Assembly (NCBI GenBank): GCA_964447605.1
Contig: CAYUTA010000005.1
Location: forward strand, 1-64,000
Source of the DNA: CAYUTA01 sp964447605
GTDB lineage: Bacteria; Bacillota; Clostridia; Christensenellales; CAG-138
Direction of reading: 5' to 3'
Length of the DNA stretch: 64,000 bases
Under the pieces are notes generated by a model that saw only the letters and a program-made list of their open reading frames with translations, did no database searches and was not told where the DNA came from. Below, one piece after another: positions 42,401 to 51,348 of the stretch. The first letter of the stretch is position 1. Each line of letters opens with the position of its first letter. A program made the translations under genes and the position numbers.

Positions 42401-43068
42401 CCATTGACGGCGCAGTTTGGGGTATGATCGGGATGGGGCTGCTGGAAACGCTTTACATGACGCTTGTTTCAACGTTGCTTTCGTATGTGCTGGGGCTTCC
42501 GCTCGGCGTGATATTGGTCGTAACGCAGAAGGGCGGCATCATGGAAAATCTCCCGCTCAACGGTACGCTCAATGTGATCGTCAACATCCTGCGTTCGGTT
42601 CCGTTTTTGATCATGCTGATTCTGGTGATCCCCATTACGCGCTTCATTGTGGGAACCACCATCGGTTCTACCGCCACCATCGTTCCGCTGGTCATCGCTG
42701 CGTTTCCGTTTATCGCGCGGCTGGTGGAATCATCGCTCAAAGAAGTGGACTACGGCGTGATAGAAGCGGCAAAATCAATGGGCGCAGGCAATTTTACCAT
42801 TATCCGCCGCGTGATGCTGCCGGAGGCGCGGCCCTCGCTGATCGTCGGCTGCGCAATCGCCGTAACCACCATTCTAAGCTATTCCGCGATGGCCGGCATT
42901 TGCGGCGGCGGCGGGCTCGGCGCAATTGCGATCAACTATGGTTTTTACAAATATGAGTCCGGCATCATGATTCTCACGGTCATTTTGCTTGTCATGGTCG
43001 TGCAGGCGTTTCAGGAGGTCGGCACACGGCTGGCGGCCCGGACGGATAAACGTGAAAGACGCGATTAA
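42397..43068 (+). CDS. metI: Methionine ABC transporter permease
   Basis: The 223-residue protein has five membrane helices and the permease EAA-type loop (VIEAAKSMGAGNFTIIRRVMLPEARPSL). It forms the channel partner of MetN. The start is translationally coupled to metN (ATGA overlap), and metQ follows after 50 bases. Confidence 0.94.
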   Translation: MTIDGAVWGMIGMGLLETLYMTLVSTLLSYVLGLPLGVILVVTQKGGIMENLPLNGTLNVIVNILRSVPFLIMLILVIPITRFIVGTTIGSTATIVPLVIAAFPFIARLVESSLKEVDYGVIEAAKSMGAGNFTIIRRVMLPEARPSLIVGCAIAVTTILSYSAMAGICGGGGLGAIAINYGFYKYESGIMILTVILLVMVVQAFQEVGTRLAARTDKRERRD

Positions 43069-43118
43069 CGCATGTTGCGTTAATAATACACCGGATGGAT
43101 GTAAGGAGGACTATTATC

Positions 43119-43970
43119 ATGAAGAAACGATTGCTCGCCGTTCTGTTTGCAGGCATACTGCTGCTTGCGGCTTTGGCAGGCTGCGCGCCGCAGAATGCCG
43201 GGACGCCCGCGGACAGCGCCCCCGCGGCAACCGCCGCGCTGAAGGTTATCAGGGTCGGCGCAAGCCCCACGCCCCACGCGGAAATTCTTGCGCAGGTCAA
43301 GGACATGCTTGCCGAACAGGGCTATGCGCTCGAAATCATCGAGTTTACCGACTATGTGCAACCCAATATCGCGCTCAACGACGGTTCGATTGACGCCAAC
43401 TTCTTCCAGCATGATCCCTATCTTGTGGATTTTAACGAAAAAAACGGCACGGACCTGGTTTCCGCCGCCGCAATCCACTATGAGCCGATGGGTATTTTTC
43501 CGGGCAAGACCACCTCACTTGCCGATCTGAAGGACGGCGCAACGCTCATCGTGCCTAACGACACCACCAACGAGGCGCGCGCACTGCTGCTGCTGCAGGA
43601 AGCGGGGCTGATTGAGGTCGACTCTTCCAAAGGCCTGACGACGACGCCCAACGACATTACGAACAACCCCAAAAACCTCAGGATTCAAGAGATCGAGGCC
43701 GCACAGATTCCGCGCTCGCTGCAGGATGTTGATCTTGCGGTCGTCAACGGCAACTATGCCCTGCAGGCGGATCTGACCGTTGAAAAGGATGCGCTGGCCA
43801 AAGAGGAAAAGGATTCTCTTGCGGCCGAAACCTACGCCAATATCCTGGCCGTGCGCACCGGCGACGAAACGCGCGAGGACATTCAGGCTCTTGTTGCGGC
43901 GCTGAAAAGCGATACGGTGCGCGATTATATCAACGCGACCTATAGCGGCTCCGTTGTGCCGATGTTCTGA
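43119..43970 (+). CDS. metQ: Methionine-binding lipoprotein
   Basis: The 283-residue NlpA/MetQ family lipoprotein has a signal peptide ending in LAGC (cysteine 22). The mature domain carries the family motifs VGASPTPHAEIL, DYVQPNIALNDGSIDANFFQHDPYL and DLAVVNGNYAL. AAGGAGG sits nine bases before the start. It delivers methionine to MetNI and ends the operon. Confidence 0.95.
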   Translation: MKKRLLAVLFAGILLLAALAGCAPQNAGTPADSAPAATAALKVIRVGASPTPHAEILAQVKDMLAEQGYALEIIEFTDYVQPNIALNDGSIDANFFQHDPYLVDFNEKNGTDLVSAAAIHYEPMGIFPGKTTSLADLKDGATLIVPNDTTNEARALLLLQEAGLIEVDSSKGLTTTPNDITNNPKNLRIQEIEAAQIPRSLQDVDLAVVNGNYALQADLTVEKDALAKEEKDSLAAETYANILAVRTGDETREDIQALVAALKSDTVRDYINATYSGSVVPMF

Positions 43971-43997
43971 TAACAAGCCGCACGACTGAAAAAGAAA

Positions 43998-44043
43998 GAC
44001 CGCGTCCCGTGCGCATCTTGCCGCTGGGACACGGTCCTTTTTT
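43998..44043 (+). terminator. Terminator of metNIQ
   Basis: Arms GACCGCGTCCC and GGGACACGGTC pair with one mismatch and are followed by CTTTTTTG. Confidence 0.9.
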
Positions 44044-44102
44044 GTTGTTCCGGCCGCATTGGCTCCCGGTCCGTGCAGTGCGGACGGTACAAGCCCCGAC
44101 CC

Positions 44103-44999
44103 TTAGCCCTGCATGCGCCTGACGCGCGCGGCAACCGCCTTCCCCGTCGGCGTTACGGCAAGTCCGCCGCGCGCCGTCTCGCGGTATTCCGGCCGGATAT
44201 CCTTGCCGACGGCAAGCATGGTGGCAACCACCTCGTCGAACGGAATCAGGCTGGTCACACCCGCAAGCGCCAGATCGGCGCAGAGCATGGCGTTAACCGC
44301 GCCAAGCGCATTGCGCTTAATGCAGGGGCACTCCACCAGCCCCGCGACGGGATCGCAGATGAGTCCCAGCACATTTTTGATCGCCATTGCGGCCGCGTCC
44401 AGCGCCTGCACGGGCGCCCCGCAGCTGATTTCAACCAACGCCGCCGCCGTCATGGCGGCCGCAACACCCGTCTCCGCCTGACACCCGCCGCCCGCGCCGG
44501 AAATGGTTGCGTTTTTTGCAAACAGCAGCCCCACCGCACCGGCGGTAAACAAGCCTTCGACCAACGTATCGTCCGACCAGCCGCGCTGACGCGCGCTCTC
44601 GATCAATACGCCTGCAAGAATGCCGCTTGCGCCGGCGGTCGGCGCGGCCACGATGCGCCCCATCGAGCAGTTGACCTCCACGACCGCCATAGCGGACGCC
44701 GCCGCGCGGCAGGCGTTGTAGCCGGAAAACGGATTGTGCTTGCCATACTTAAAGAGGCTGATCGCATCCCCGCCGGAAAGCCCGCTGACCGATTCCACCT
44801 TGCCGGAAAGCCCTTTGTTGACCGATTCGCGCATCACCTGCAAATTGAGGTGCATCTCCTCCAGAATATCCTCGCGCGTGCGGTCTGACTGCTTGATCTC
44901 CCGCAAAAGCATGGCCTCCCGAATGGGAATATCGTTTTCCAGACAATATTTGCGCAGCGCTTCGCCGTTCTCAAAAGCGCCCGTCAATGCAGTGCTCAT
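44103..44999 (-). CDS. sdaAA: L-serine ammonia-lyase, iron-sulfur-dependent, alpha subunit
   Basis: The 298-residue subunit carries the catalytic 4Fe-4S chemistry that deaminates L-serine to pyruvate. Typical segments are CSMGRIVAAPTAGASGILAGVL, GAGGGCQAETGVAAAM and CDPVAGLVECPCIKRN; these hold the cluster cysteines. GAGGAGGGGG precedes the start at MSTALTG. The beta subunit is the upstream gene, 14 bases away. Confidence 0.95.
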   Translation of the reverse strand: MSTALTGAFENGEALRKYCLENDIPIREAMLLREIKQSDRTREDILEEMHLNLQVMRESVNKGLSGKVESVSGLSGGDAISLFKYGKHNPFSGYNACRAAASAMAVVEVNCSMGRIVAAPTAGASGILAGVLIESARQRGWSDDTLVEGLFTAGAVGLLFAKNATISGAGGGCQAETGVAAAMTAAALVEISCGAPVQALDAAAMAIKNVLGLICDPVAGLVECPCIKRNALGAVNAMLCADLALAGVTSLIPFDEVVATMLAVGKDIRPEYRETARGGLAVTPTGKAVAARVRRMQG

Positions 45000-45013
45000 A
45001 TATTTCCCCCTCC

Positions 45014-45676
45014 TCAGACCGCAAACAGCTTGATGATGCCGTGGCACAGCGCGTGGATCATAGTAAGCATCTCGTTTGTTATGGGCTGATCCGTTTCAAT
45101 GGTCATATACGCATCCTCGCCCTTGCCATGACGAAATACCCGCATGAATGCAATATTTACCTTCAGCTGCGAAAGCACGTGCGAAACTTCGGCAATCACG
45201 CCGGGCTCGTCATGATGCTGCACGATCAGAGTAGGATAGTCGCCGGTCAGTTCCACGTTCAGGCCGTTGATTTCGGTGATTAAAATATTTCCGCCGCCGA
45301 CGGATTGCCCCACAACCTCCGTTATCCGTCCGGCCTCGTCGGTAATCCGAATGCGCGCCGTATTCGGATGCGGCGCGGGCAGGTCTGAAAACTCAACCGA
45401 AACCTGCACGCCCAACTCCCGCGCAATGCGGTAGGCGTCCTTGATGCGCGCGTCGTCCGGCGCCATGCCCAATGCGCCCGCGATCAGAGCCTTATCCGTG
45501 CCGTGGCCCTTGCCGGTTTCGGCAAACGAGCCATAGAGCGTAAATTCCGCCTGTGCAACGCGCATGCCCGCAATATGGCGCGCCACATGCGCCATACGCA
45601 CCGCGCCCGCCGTGTGCGAACTGCTCGGCCCCGTCATGCGTGGGCCAATGATATCGAATACCGAAAAGCTTTCCAT
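45014..45676 (-). CDS. sdaAB: L-serine ammonia-lyase, iron-sulfur-dependent, beta subunit
   Basis: The 220-residue beta subunit begins with SVFDIIGPRMTGPSSSHTAGAVRMA, the family fingerprint. It ends in an ACT domain (about residues 148-220; PTLIVQHHDEPGVIAEVSHVL), likely for serine sensing. GGGGGA precedes the start at MESFSVFD; the longer frame upstream was rejected. It is cotranscribed with sdaAA. Confidence 0.95.
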   Translation of the reverse strand: MESFSVFDIIGPRMTGPSSSHTAGAVRMAHVARHIAGMRVAQAEFTLYGSFAETGKGHGTDKALIAGALGMAPDDARIKDAYRIARELGVQVSVEFSDLPAPHPNTARIRITDEAGRITEVVGQSVGGGNILITEINGLNVELTGDYPTLIVQHHDEPGVIAEVSHVLSQLKVNIAFMRVFRHGKGEDAYMTIETDQPITNEMLTMIHALCHGIIKLFAV

Positions 45677-46027
45677 GCCGTATCCCCCGTTTCCCATCCA
45701 AGGTGTGATATGCTATGGTGTTTTTGTATGTCGCCTGCCGATCCTGTAAAAATCGCCGCTCACGTAGCAGGCGGGCCCGTTTTTCTATAAAAAGAACCGA
45801 CGAATGTCGGTTCACAACAAAGTTCCGACCAAATTGCTTTATCAAGCCTGCGATGGCCGTCATTTGCAGCGACATGCGCGGTGATTTTGACACGTCTCGT
45901 GCAGCCGGTCCGACAGGCGATGCAATCGTCCGGGGCAGATGGCTGCATGCAAAATGCCACAGCGATTTCCGTCGGCAAACGGCAGTTTGTCGACGGCCTA
46001 AACCGACGAATGTCGGTTCTTGCAATT
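45677..46027. other. Structured intergenic region with duplicated hairpin
   Basis: No coding gene was found. The 19-base palindromic sequence AACCGACGAATGTCGGTTC occurs twice (45795-45813 and 46001-46019). A hairpin with 12-base arms (CCGTCGGCAAAC / GTTTGTCGACGG) lies at 45969-45996, and GGCCGTC/GACGGCC could pair over a longer distance. On the minus strand this lies downstream of the SRP RNA and may be its trailer or a separate small RNA. Confidence 0.6.
45786..45813 (-). terminator. Minus-strand terminator downstream of the SRP RNA region
   Basis: On the minus strand GAACCGAC-ATTC-GTCGGTTC is followed by TTTTTATAG, a canonical hairpin and U-run. The other copy of the hairpin, at 46001, has only TTTAGG. 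Confidence 0.75.
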
Positions 46028-46303
46028 ATTGCCGCGCACCCGTTCTTTGACAAAACGCGCTCCGAACGATGATCCGCAAGCGGGCTCCTTTCAGGCTGAC
46101 CCGCGGCACACCGAACCTTCCGCTTAATGCTGCTTCCGTCAGGACCTGACATGGTTCACGGCATTCGGTTGCACGGGACCCGACGCTCAACGCCTCTTTA
46201 CGGGGTCCGACTTCACAGGCGCTTGCCGGGGAACGGGATTTCGACCCTGCTGTAGCGGATTGCAGGTTCAGGGCACCGCTAACTCCCCGCTTAGCGCGGC
46301 AAA
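46028..46303 (-). ncRNA. ffs: Signal recognition particle RNA, large form with Alu domain
   Basis: On the minus strand the helix-8 core reads GTCAGGTCCTGACGGAAGCA, the universal SRP RNA element. Upstream, GCCGCGCTAAGCGGGGAG and GCGGTGCCCTGAACCTGCAA match the Alu domain of the Bacillus scRNA closely. The ends can pair: TTGCCGCGC near 46302 with GCGCGGCAA near 46031. The length of about 275 bases fits the large Bacillus/Clostridium type. Ends are estimated to within a few bases. Confidence 0.93.
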
Positions 46304-46335
46304 CTTTATTCGCTGTATATCATTGTATCATGAAG

Positions 46336-47244
46336 CTATGCTTCATGCAAAAGGAAAATTGCGTATTTTGCGGCAGCTTTTACCTGTTCGCGCGGGTCGT
46401 CGAGCAGCGCGGTCAGCTGCGGCAGCAGATCCCGCCTGCCGTTTTTTCCTGCCAGCACCGCGGCGTGGCAGAGAATGCGGCCGCCCGAATTGAGGTTTCT
46501 ACCCACAATTTCAAGCACGGGCCTGATCTCGCCGGATAGGATGCGCTCCAGACCGAACGCGGCGGGCGCCTCGTCCAGCGGGTCGATGCCGTCATTGAGC
46601 GGACAGGCAAACTGGCAGCGCTCGCAGCCGAGCATACTCGTCATAACGTCCATCGCCCATTCCGGCATTGTATCCTTACCCATATAAGCGCGCGCACATT
46701 TGGTAAAATCATATCCCGCGCCCGAAATCGCCTGCGAGGGACACGCTGCGCAGCAGCGCCCGCAGTCCGGACAGGCACGCGGCGCGCGCGGCGCTTCATA
46801 GACCGCGTCCGGCACGTCGGCGGCAAGCGTTTGCACGGCAACGCGTGTGCCGTATCCGTCATAGGCGGTCAGGCCGTTTTTACAGGAAACGCCAACGCCG
46901 CTACGCAGCGCAAGTTCGCGGACGGGGACATAGACGCGCTCCGCGCGCACGCCGCTTCCCGCAAGCGGTGCAATGAGCGCATGCGCGGCATGGTACGCCG
47001 CATTTGAAGCGGGGTATGTGCCTGAAACGCCGCTGCCGATTTTGTAGGGGCGGTATGCATACAGCAGCAGAAGCAGCGCGTTTGCCCACGGATAGTCCAC
47101 GCGTGGATCGATGCACAGCGACCGCCCTGAAACATCCAAAACGCCGTCACGAAGGCGGCGTTCATAATGGATAAATTTGTCTGGCGGCAGCACGAAGCAT
47201 TCTGAAAAGCCGGCTTGCCGTGCCAGTTGTGCAACGGAAATCAT
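46336..47244 (-). CDS. QueG-like 4Fe-4S protein (short epoxyqueuosine reductase homologue)
   Basis: The 302-residue protein has two 4Fe-4S motifs (CPDCGRCCAACPSQAI near residue 158; CERCQFACPLN near 210) and a C-terminal HEAT-like segment ending in VKAAAKYAIFLL. The order of parts matches QueG, which reduces epoxyqueuosine in tRNA with a cobalamin cofactor. It is clearly shorter than typical QueG (about 380 residues), so a different substrate is possible. Its start overlaps the V-ATPase subunit D stop by four bases, so it is translated as the last gene of that operon. Confidence 0.78.
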   Translation of the reverse strand: MISVAQLARQAGFSECFVLPPDKFIHYERRLRDGVLDVSGRSLCIDPRVDYPWANALLLLLYAYRPYKIGSGVSGTYPASNAAYHAAHALIAPLAGSGVRAERVYVPVRELALRSGVGVSCKNGLTAYDGYGTRVAVQTLAADVPDAVYEAPRAPRACPDCGRCCAACPSQAISGAGYDFTKCARAYMGKDTMPEWAMDVMTSMLGCERCQFACPLNDGIDPLDEAPAAFGLERILSGEIRPVLEIVGRNLNSGGRILCHAAVLAGKNGRRDLLPQLTALLDDPREQVKAAAKYAIFLLHEA

Positions 47245-47873
47245 TTCTGCGCCTGCAGCATATCCTTGGTCTTCATCAGGCGCGTCAGGTTGCCGCGCTC
47301 ATTCTCGTCCAGCTTCATCTGGATACGCCGGATCGCATCCGTAAACTGCGGTATCATGACGTATTCAAGCGCGTTGACGCGGCGGCGGGTCTTTTCAATC
47401 TCATCGGCAAGCCGGCCGCAGGTCTTCTCCACCTCGGCGAGCTCTATGAGCAGCGGCAACACCTCGGCGAGTTGCTGCACCGCGCCGTCAAGGTCTGCGC
47501 TGGTCGTTGCAAAGCCGTAGGGATAGGTAAAGCCGCCCTCGCCATGCTTCATTGTGATCTTCGGCACCGCGATGCTCAGAACGTTTTGCCTGCCTGCCTC
47601 CACCGCAATCGCGCGGGCGGGGTACATCAGCGCCTCATCGACTTCATCATTGCTCATGGTCGCGCGCGCCAACACAAAGTTCTTCATACTCAGCATCAGC
47701 ATCCGCTCGACCTCCTCGCGCAGCTCCCTGTTGCGGCGCGCATAGCCGATGAAGCGGCGCACAAGCTCGTCCCGCTTGTCCTTCATCATCTTATGTCCGC
47801 GCACAGCAACCTTTTTACGTTTTTTAAGGTTACTGAGCTCCATGCGGGTCGGTTTTACCTGGATGGCGGCCAT
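47241..47873 (-). CDS. ntpD: V-type ATP synthase subunit D
   Basis: The 210-residue central-stalk subunit is largely a long helical hairpin. The N-terminal PTRMELSNLKKRKKVAVRGHKMMKDKRDELVRRF is the family fingerprint. It sits inside the A3B3 head and transmits rotation. It follows ntpB by three bases. Confidence 0.94.
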   Translation of the reverse strand: MAAIQVKPTRMELSNLKKRKKVAVRGHKMMKDKRDELVRRFIGYARRNRELREEVERMLMLSMKNFVLARATMSNDEVDEALMYPARAIAVEAGRQNVLSIAVPKITMKHGEGGFTYPYGFATTSADLDGAVQQLAEVLPLLIELAEVEKTCGRLADEIEKTRRRVNALEYVMIPQFTDAIRRIQMKLDENERGNLTRLMKTKDMLQAQK

Positions 47874-47876
47874 GTG

Positions 47877-49253
47877 CTATGCCTCCCGCGGATCATATTT
47901 TTCGATGTACTCGTCCCGAATGCGCTTCAATTCCGATTTTGGCAGGATTGCCAGCAGCTTCCAGCCGATATCGAGCGTCTCCTCGATACTCCGGTTGGTA
48001 TAATACCCCTGCGAAACATATTCCGCCTCAAATGCGTCGGAAAATTGAGCGTACAGCTTATCCGTATCGGACAGCGCCGCGTCGCCAAGAATGACCGCCA
48101 GTTCCTTTGCGTCCTTGCCGCGAGAATACGCTGAGAACAGCTGGTTCATGGTGTCCGCGTGATCCTCGCGGGTCTTGCCCTTACCAATGCCCTTGTCCTT
48201 GAGGCGGCTCAGCGAAGGCAGCACGTTGATCGGCGGCGTGAGCCCCTTGCGGTACAATTCGCGCGAAAGGATGATCTGTCCCTCGGTAATGTAGCCGGTC
48301 AGATCGGGAATCGGGTGCGTAACGTCGTCTTCCGGCATGGAAAGGATCGGGATCATGGTGATCGAACCCTTGTTTCCGCGCACGCGGCCGGCGCGCTCAT
48401 ACATGGTCGCAAGGTCGGTGTACAGATATCCCGGATAGCCGCGGCGGCCCGGAACCTCCTTGCGCGCCGCGGAAACCTCGCGCAGCGCCTCGGCATAATT
48501 GGTGATGTCGGTGATGATAACTAGCACCTGCATGCCGAGTTCAAACGCAAGATACTCTGCGGCCGTAATGGCCATGCGCGGCGTTGCGATGCGCTCGATT
48601 GCCGGGTCGTTGGCCAGGTTGATGAACGTGACCGTACGCTCGATCGCGCCGGTTTTACGAAAATCGCTGATGAAGAAGTCCGCCTCCTCGAACGTGATGC
48701 CAACGGCGGCAAACACAACGGCAAACTTTTCATCGCTGCCGAGCACGCGCGCCTGACGCGCAATCTGTGCGGCGAGGTTCGCGTGCGGCAGGCCGGAACC
48801 GGAAAATACCGGCAGCTTCTGCCCGCGCACCAGCGTATTCAGCCCGTCGATGGCGGAAATACCCGTCTGGATAAACTCCGACGGATAGTCGCGCGCGGTC
48901 GGGTTCATCGGCGTGCCGTTGATATCGAGATGCTTCTCCGGGATCAGCGCGGGACCGTCGTCCATAGGCTTGCCCATGCCGTCGAACACGCGGCCAAGCA
49001 TATCCGGCGCAACGTCCAGCTCAATGGAGCGGCCTAAAAAACGCGCTCGGGAATTGCTGATCCGCAGTCCCTGCGAGCCCTCGAACAGCTGGAGCATCGC
49101 CTTATCGCCGTCAATTTCCAGCACGCGTCCGCGGCGGATACCGCCGTCGGCCTGCTCGATTTCAACCAGCTCGTCGTATTTCACGCCGGAAACGCCCTCA
49201 ACAAGCATCAGCGGGCCTACGACCTCGCGAATGGTACGGTATTCCTTACGCAT
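47877..49253 (-). CDS. ntpB: V-type ATP synthase subunit B
   Basis: The 458-residue non-catalytic head subunit contains GLNTLVRGQKLPVFSGSGLPHANLAAQIARQA, PGRRGYPGYLYTDLATMYERAG and SLSRLKDKGIGKGKTREDHADTMNQL. It lacks a Walker A lysine, as expected for B. GGGAGGGG precedes the start, which overlaps the ntpA stop by eight bases. Confidence 0.97.
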   Translation of the reverse strand: MRKEYRTIREVVGPLMLVEGVSGVKYDELVEIEQADGGIRRGRVLEIDGDKAMLQLFEGSQGLRISNSRARFLGRSIELDVAPDMLGRVFDGMGKPMDDGPALIPEKHLDINGTPMNPTARDYPSEFIQTGISAIDGLNTLVRGQKLPVFSGSGLPHANLAAQIARQARVLGSDEKFAVVFAAVGITFEEADFFISDFRKTGAIERTVTFINLANDPAIERIATPRMAITAAEYLAFELGMQVLVIITDITNYAEALREVSAARKEVPGRRGYPGYLYTDLATMYERAGRVRGNKGSITMIPILSMPEDDVTHPIPDLTGYITEGQIILSRELYRKGLTPPINVLPSLSRLKDKGIGKGKTREDHADTMNQLFSAYSRGKDAKELAVILGDAALSDTDKLYAQFSDAFEAEYVSQGYYTNRSIEETLDIGWKLLAILPKSELKRIRDEYIEKYDPREA

Positions 49254-51015
49254 CTGGCTCCCCTCCCTCGGTCAATTCACGAATCTGCTCGTTGAGCTCC
49301 TTCACGATTCCATCATACTGCGCCTGCGCCTCGGCCTCCGGCACATATTTGAGACGGCCGATCTTCTCGCGCACCGGCAACGCAACGAGCTTATGGAACG
49401 AAACGTCCTGCGAAAGCGCCGCGATACACTTTTCATAGCAGGTCAGAATGATCTTGAGCATGAGATGCTGCTTTTGCGGCGAGGTATAGGTGTCCACTTC
49501 GTGGAACGCGTTCTGGTGCAGATAATCCTCGCGGATGCTGCGCGTGGCTTCAAGCGTAAGGCGGTCCTTATAGGACAGCGCATCAATACCGACGAGGCGG
49601 ACGATTTCCTCGAGTTCGTTCTCCTCCTGTAACAGCGACATCGTTTGCTGCACCATCGCCGACCAATCGCCAGAAACGTTCTGGTTGAACCAGTCGTCGA
49701 GGCGGTCGAGATAGAGCGAATAGCTTTGCAGCCAGTCGATGGCCGGGAAGTGGCGCGCATACGCAAGCTTGCTGCTCAGGCCCCAGTAGACCTTGACGAT
49801 GCGCAGCGTGGCCTGAGAAACAGGTTCGCTGATATCGCCGCCCGGCGGGGAAACCGCGCCGATGGCGGAAACCGCGCCCGTACGGTCGTCGCTGCCCAAC
49901 GCACGCACAAAGCCCGCGCGCTCATAAAATTCCGCAAGGCGGCTGCTCAGGTAAGCGGGGTACCCCTCTTCGCCCGGCATTTCCTCAAGGCGGCCGCTCA
50001 TTTCGCGCAGCGCCTCCGCCCAACGGGACGTGGAGTCCGCCATAATGGCCACCTTGTAACCCATGTCACGGAAATATTCCGCAATCGTAATACCCGTATA
50101 GATGGACGCTTCGCGCGCGGCCACAGGCATATCGGAGGTGTTGGCAATCAGCACCGTGCGCTTCATCAGCGACAGCCCCGTACGCGGGTCCTTCAGTTCC
50201 GGGAACTCCATGAGCACGTCCGTCATCTCGTTGCCGCGCTCGCCGCAACCAACGTATACGATGATATCTGCATCCGCCCACTTTGCCAGCTGATGCTGCA
50301 CGACGGTTTTGCCGCTGCCGAACGGACCCGGAACAGCAGCCACGCCGCCCTTTGCCACTGGGAAAAGCGTATCGATGACGCGCTGACCGGTAATCATGGG
50401 CTCGCTTGGCGCGATCTTCTGATCATATGGACGTCCGCGGCGCACCGGCCACTTCTGGAGCATCGGCAGTTCGAACGCCTTGCCGTCCTTTTCCAGCCCG
50501 ACGATGGGCTGGACGATGTTGGCCGTGCCGGAATGAATCCAGGTAATTCTGCCGCTCATATGCGGCGGCACCATCACACGGTGTTCCACCGCTTCGCTCT
50601 CCTGCACCGTGCCGAGAATGTCGCCGCCGATAACCTCGTCGCCAACCTTGGCTACGGGAACGAATTCCCAAAGCTTTTCATGATCGAGCGCGTTGACCAT
50701 GACGCCGCGCGTAATGCGGTCGCCCGCCTGCTCGCGCACAAGATTCAGCGGGCGCTGAATCCCGTCGTAGATGGACTCAATGAGTCCGGGCGCCAGCTCC
50801 ACCGACAGCGGTGCGCCTGTGGATTCAACGGGTTCCCCCGGGCCGATTCCGCCCGTCTCCTCATAAACCTGTATGGATGCGCGGTCGCCGCGCAGCTCGA
50901 TGACCTCTCCAATCAAATGCTTCTCCGACACGCGCACCACGTCGTACATCTGTACGTCCGCCATGCCGCCCGCTACGATGAGAGGCCCCGAAACCTTGAT
51001 GATCGTTCCTTGCAT
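49246..51015 (-). CDS. ntpA: V-type ATP synthase catalytic subunit A
   Basis: The 589-residue catalytic subunit has the P-loop GPFGSGKTV near residue 232, the non-homologous insert after the first barrel, and the catalytic GERGNEMTDVL segment. PGEEGYPAYLSSRLAEFYERAG is also conserved. It hydrolyses or makes ATP in the A3B3 head. Confidence 0.97.
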   Translation of the reverse strand: MQGTIIKVSGPLIVAGGMADVQMYDVVRVSEKHLIGEVIELRGDRASIQVYEETGGIGPGEPVESTGAPLSVELAPGLIESIYDGIQRPLNLVREQAGDRITRGVMVNALDHEKLWEFVPVAKVGDEVIGGDILGTVQESEAVEHRVMVPPHMSGRITWIHSGTANIVQPIVGLEKDGKAFELPMLQKWPVRRGRPYDQKIAPSEPMITGQRVIDTLFPVAKGGVAAVPGPFGSGKTVVQHQLAKWADADIIVYVGCGERGNEMTDVLMEFPELKDPRTGLSLMKRTVLIANTSDMPVAAREASIYTGITIAEYFRDMGYKVAIMADSTSRWAEALREMSGRLEEMPGEEGYPAYLSSRLAEFYERAGFVRALGSDDRTGAVSAIGAVSPPGGDISEPVSQATLRIVKVYWGLSSKLAYARHFPAIDWLQSYSLYLDRLDDWFNQNVSGDWSAMVQQTMSLLQEENELEEIVRLVGIDALSYKDRLTLEATRSIREDYLHQNAFHEVDTYTSPQKQHLMLKIILTCYEKCIAALSQDVSFHKLVALPVREKIGRLKYVPEAEAQAQYDGIVKELNEQIRELTEGGEPDA

Positions 51016-51030
51016 GTTTTCGCCCTTCCC

Positions 51031-51348
51031 TTAGTTGTTGAATAGGATATCCACGCCGACTGCCTTTTCGACGTTCTCTTTGAGTCGCGCCATGCCGATG
51101 CCTTCCGTTCCGCCGTTATCCGGAATGGGGATGATGGCCGGGTATGCCTCGCCCTCGTATTCCTCGATGGTTTCCCGGCAGGCGCCAAACAGCTTTTCAG
51201 TGACGAACACCACGGCATAGCCCTCGCGCGCAAGCCGGCGCAGGCGCCTGTCGGCCTGCTCGCCCTCGTATTCAAAAAATACGTCGAGGCCAACGGCCTT
51301 GAACAGCAATACGGAATCACGGTCGCCAATTACGCCAATTTTAGCCAT
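51031..51348 (-). CDS. ntpG: V-type ATP synthase subunit F
   Basis: The 105-residue small central-stalk subunit (F in V-ATPase naming, NtpG in Enterococcus) contains KIGVIGDRDSVLLFKAVGLDVF and FVTEKLFGACRETI. The start at MAKIGVIG overlaps the subunit C stop by eight bases; the longer frame was rejected. Confidence 0.93.
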   Translation of the reverse strand: MAKIGVIGDRDSVLLFKAVGLDVFFEYEGEQADRRLRRLAREGYAVVFVTEKLFGACRETIEEYEGEAYPAIIPIPDNGGTEGIGMARLKENVEKAVGVDILFNN

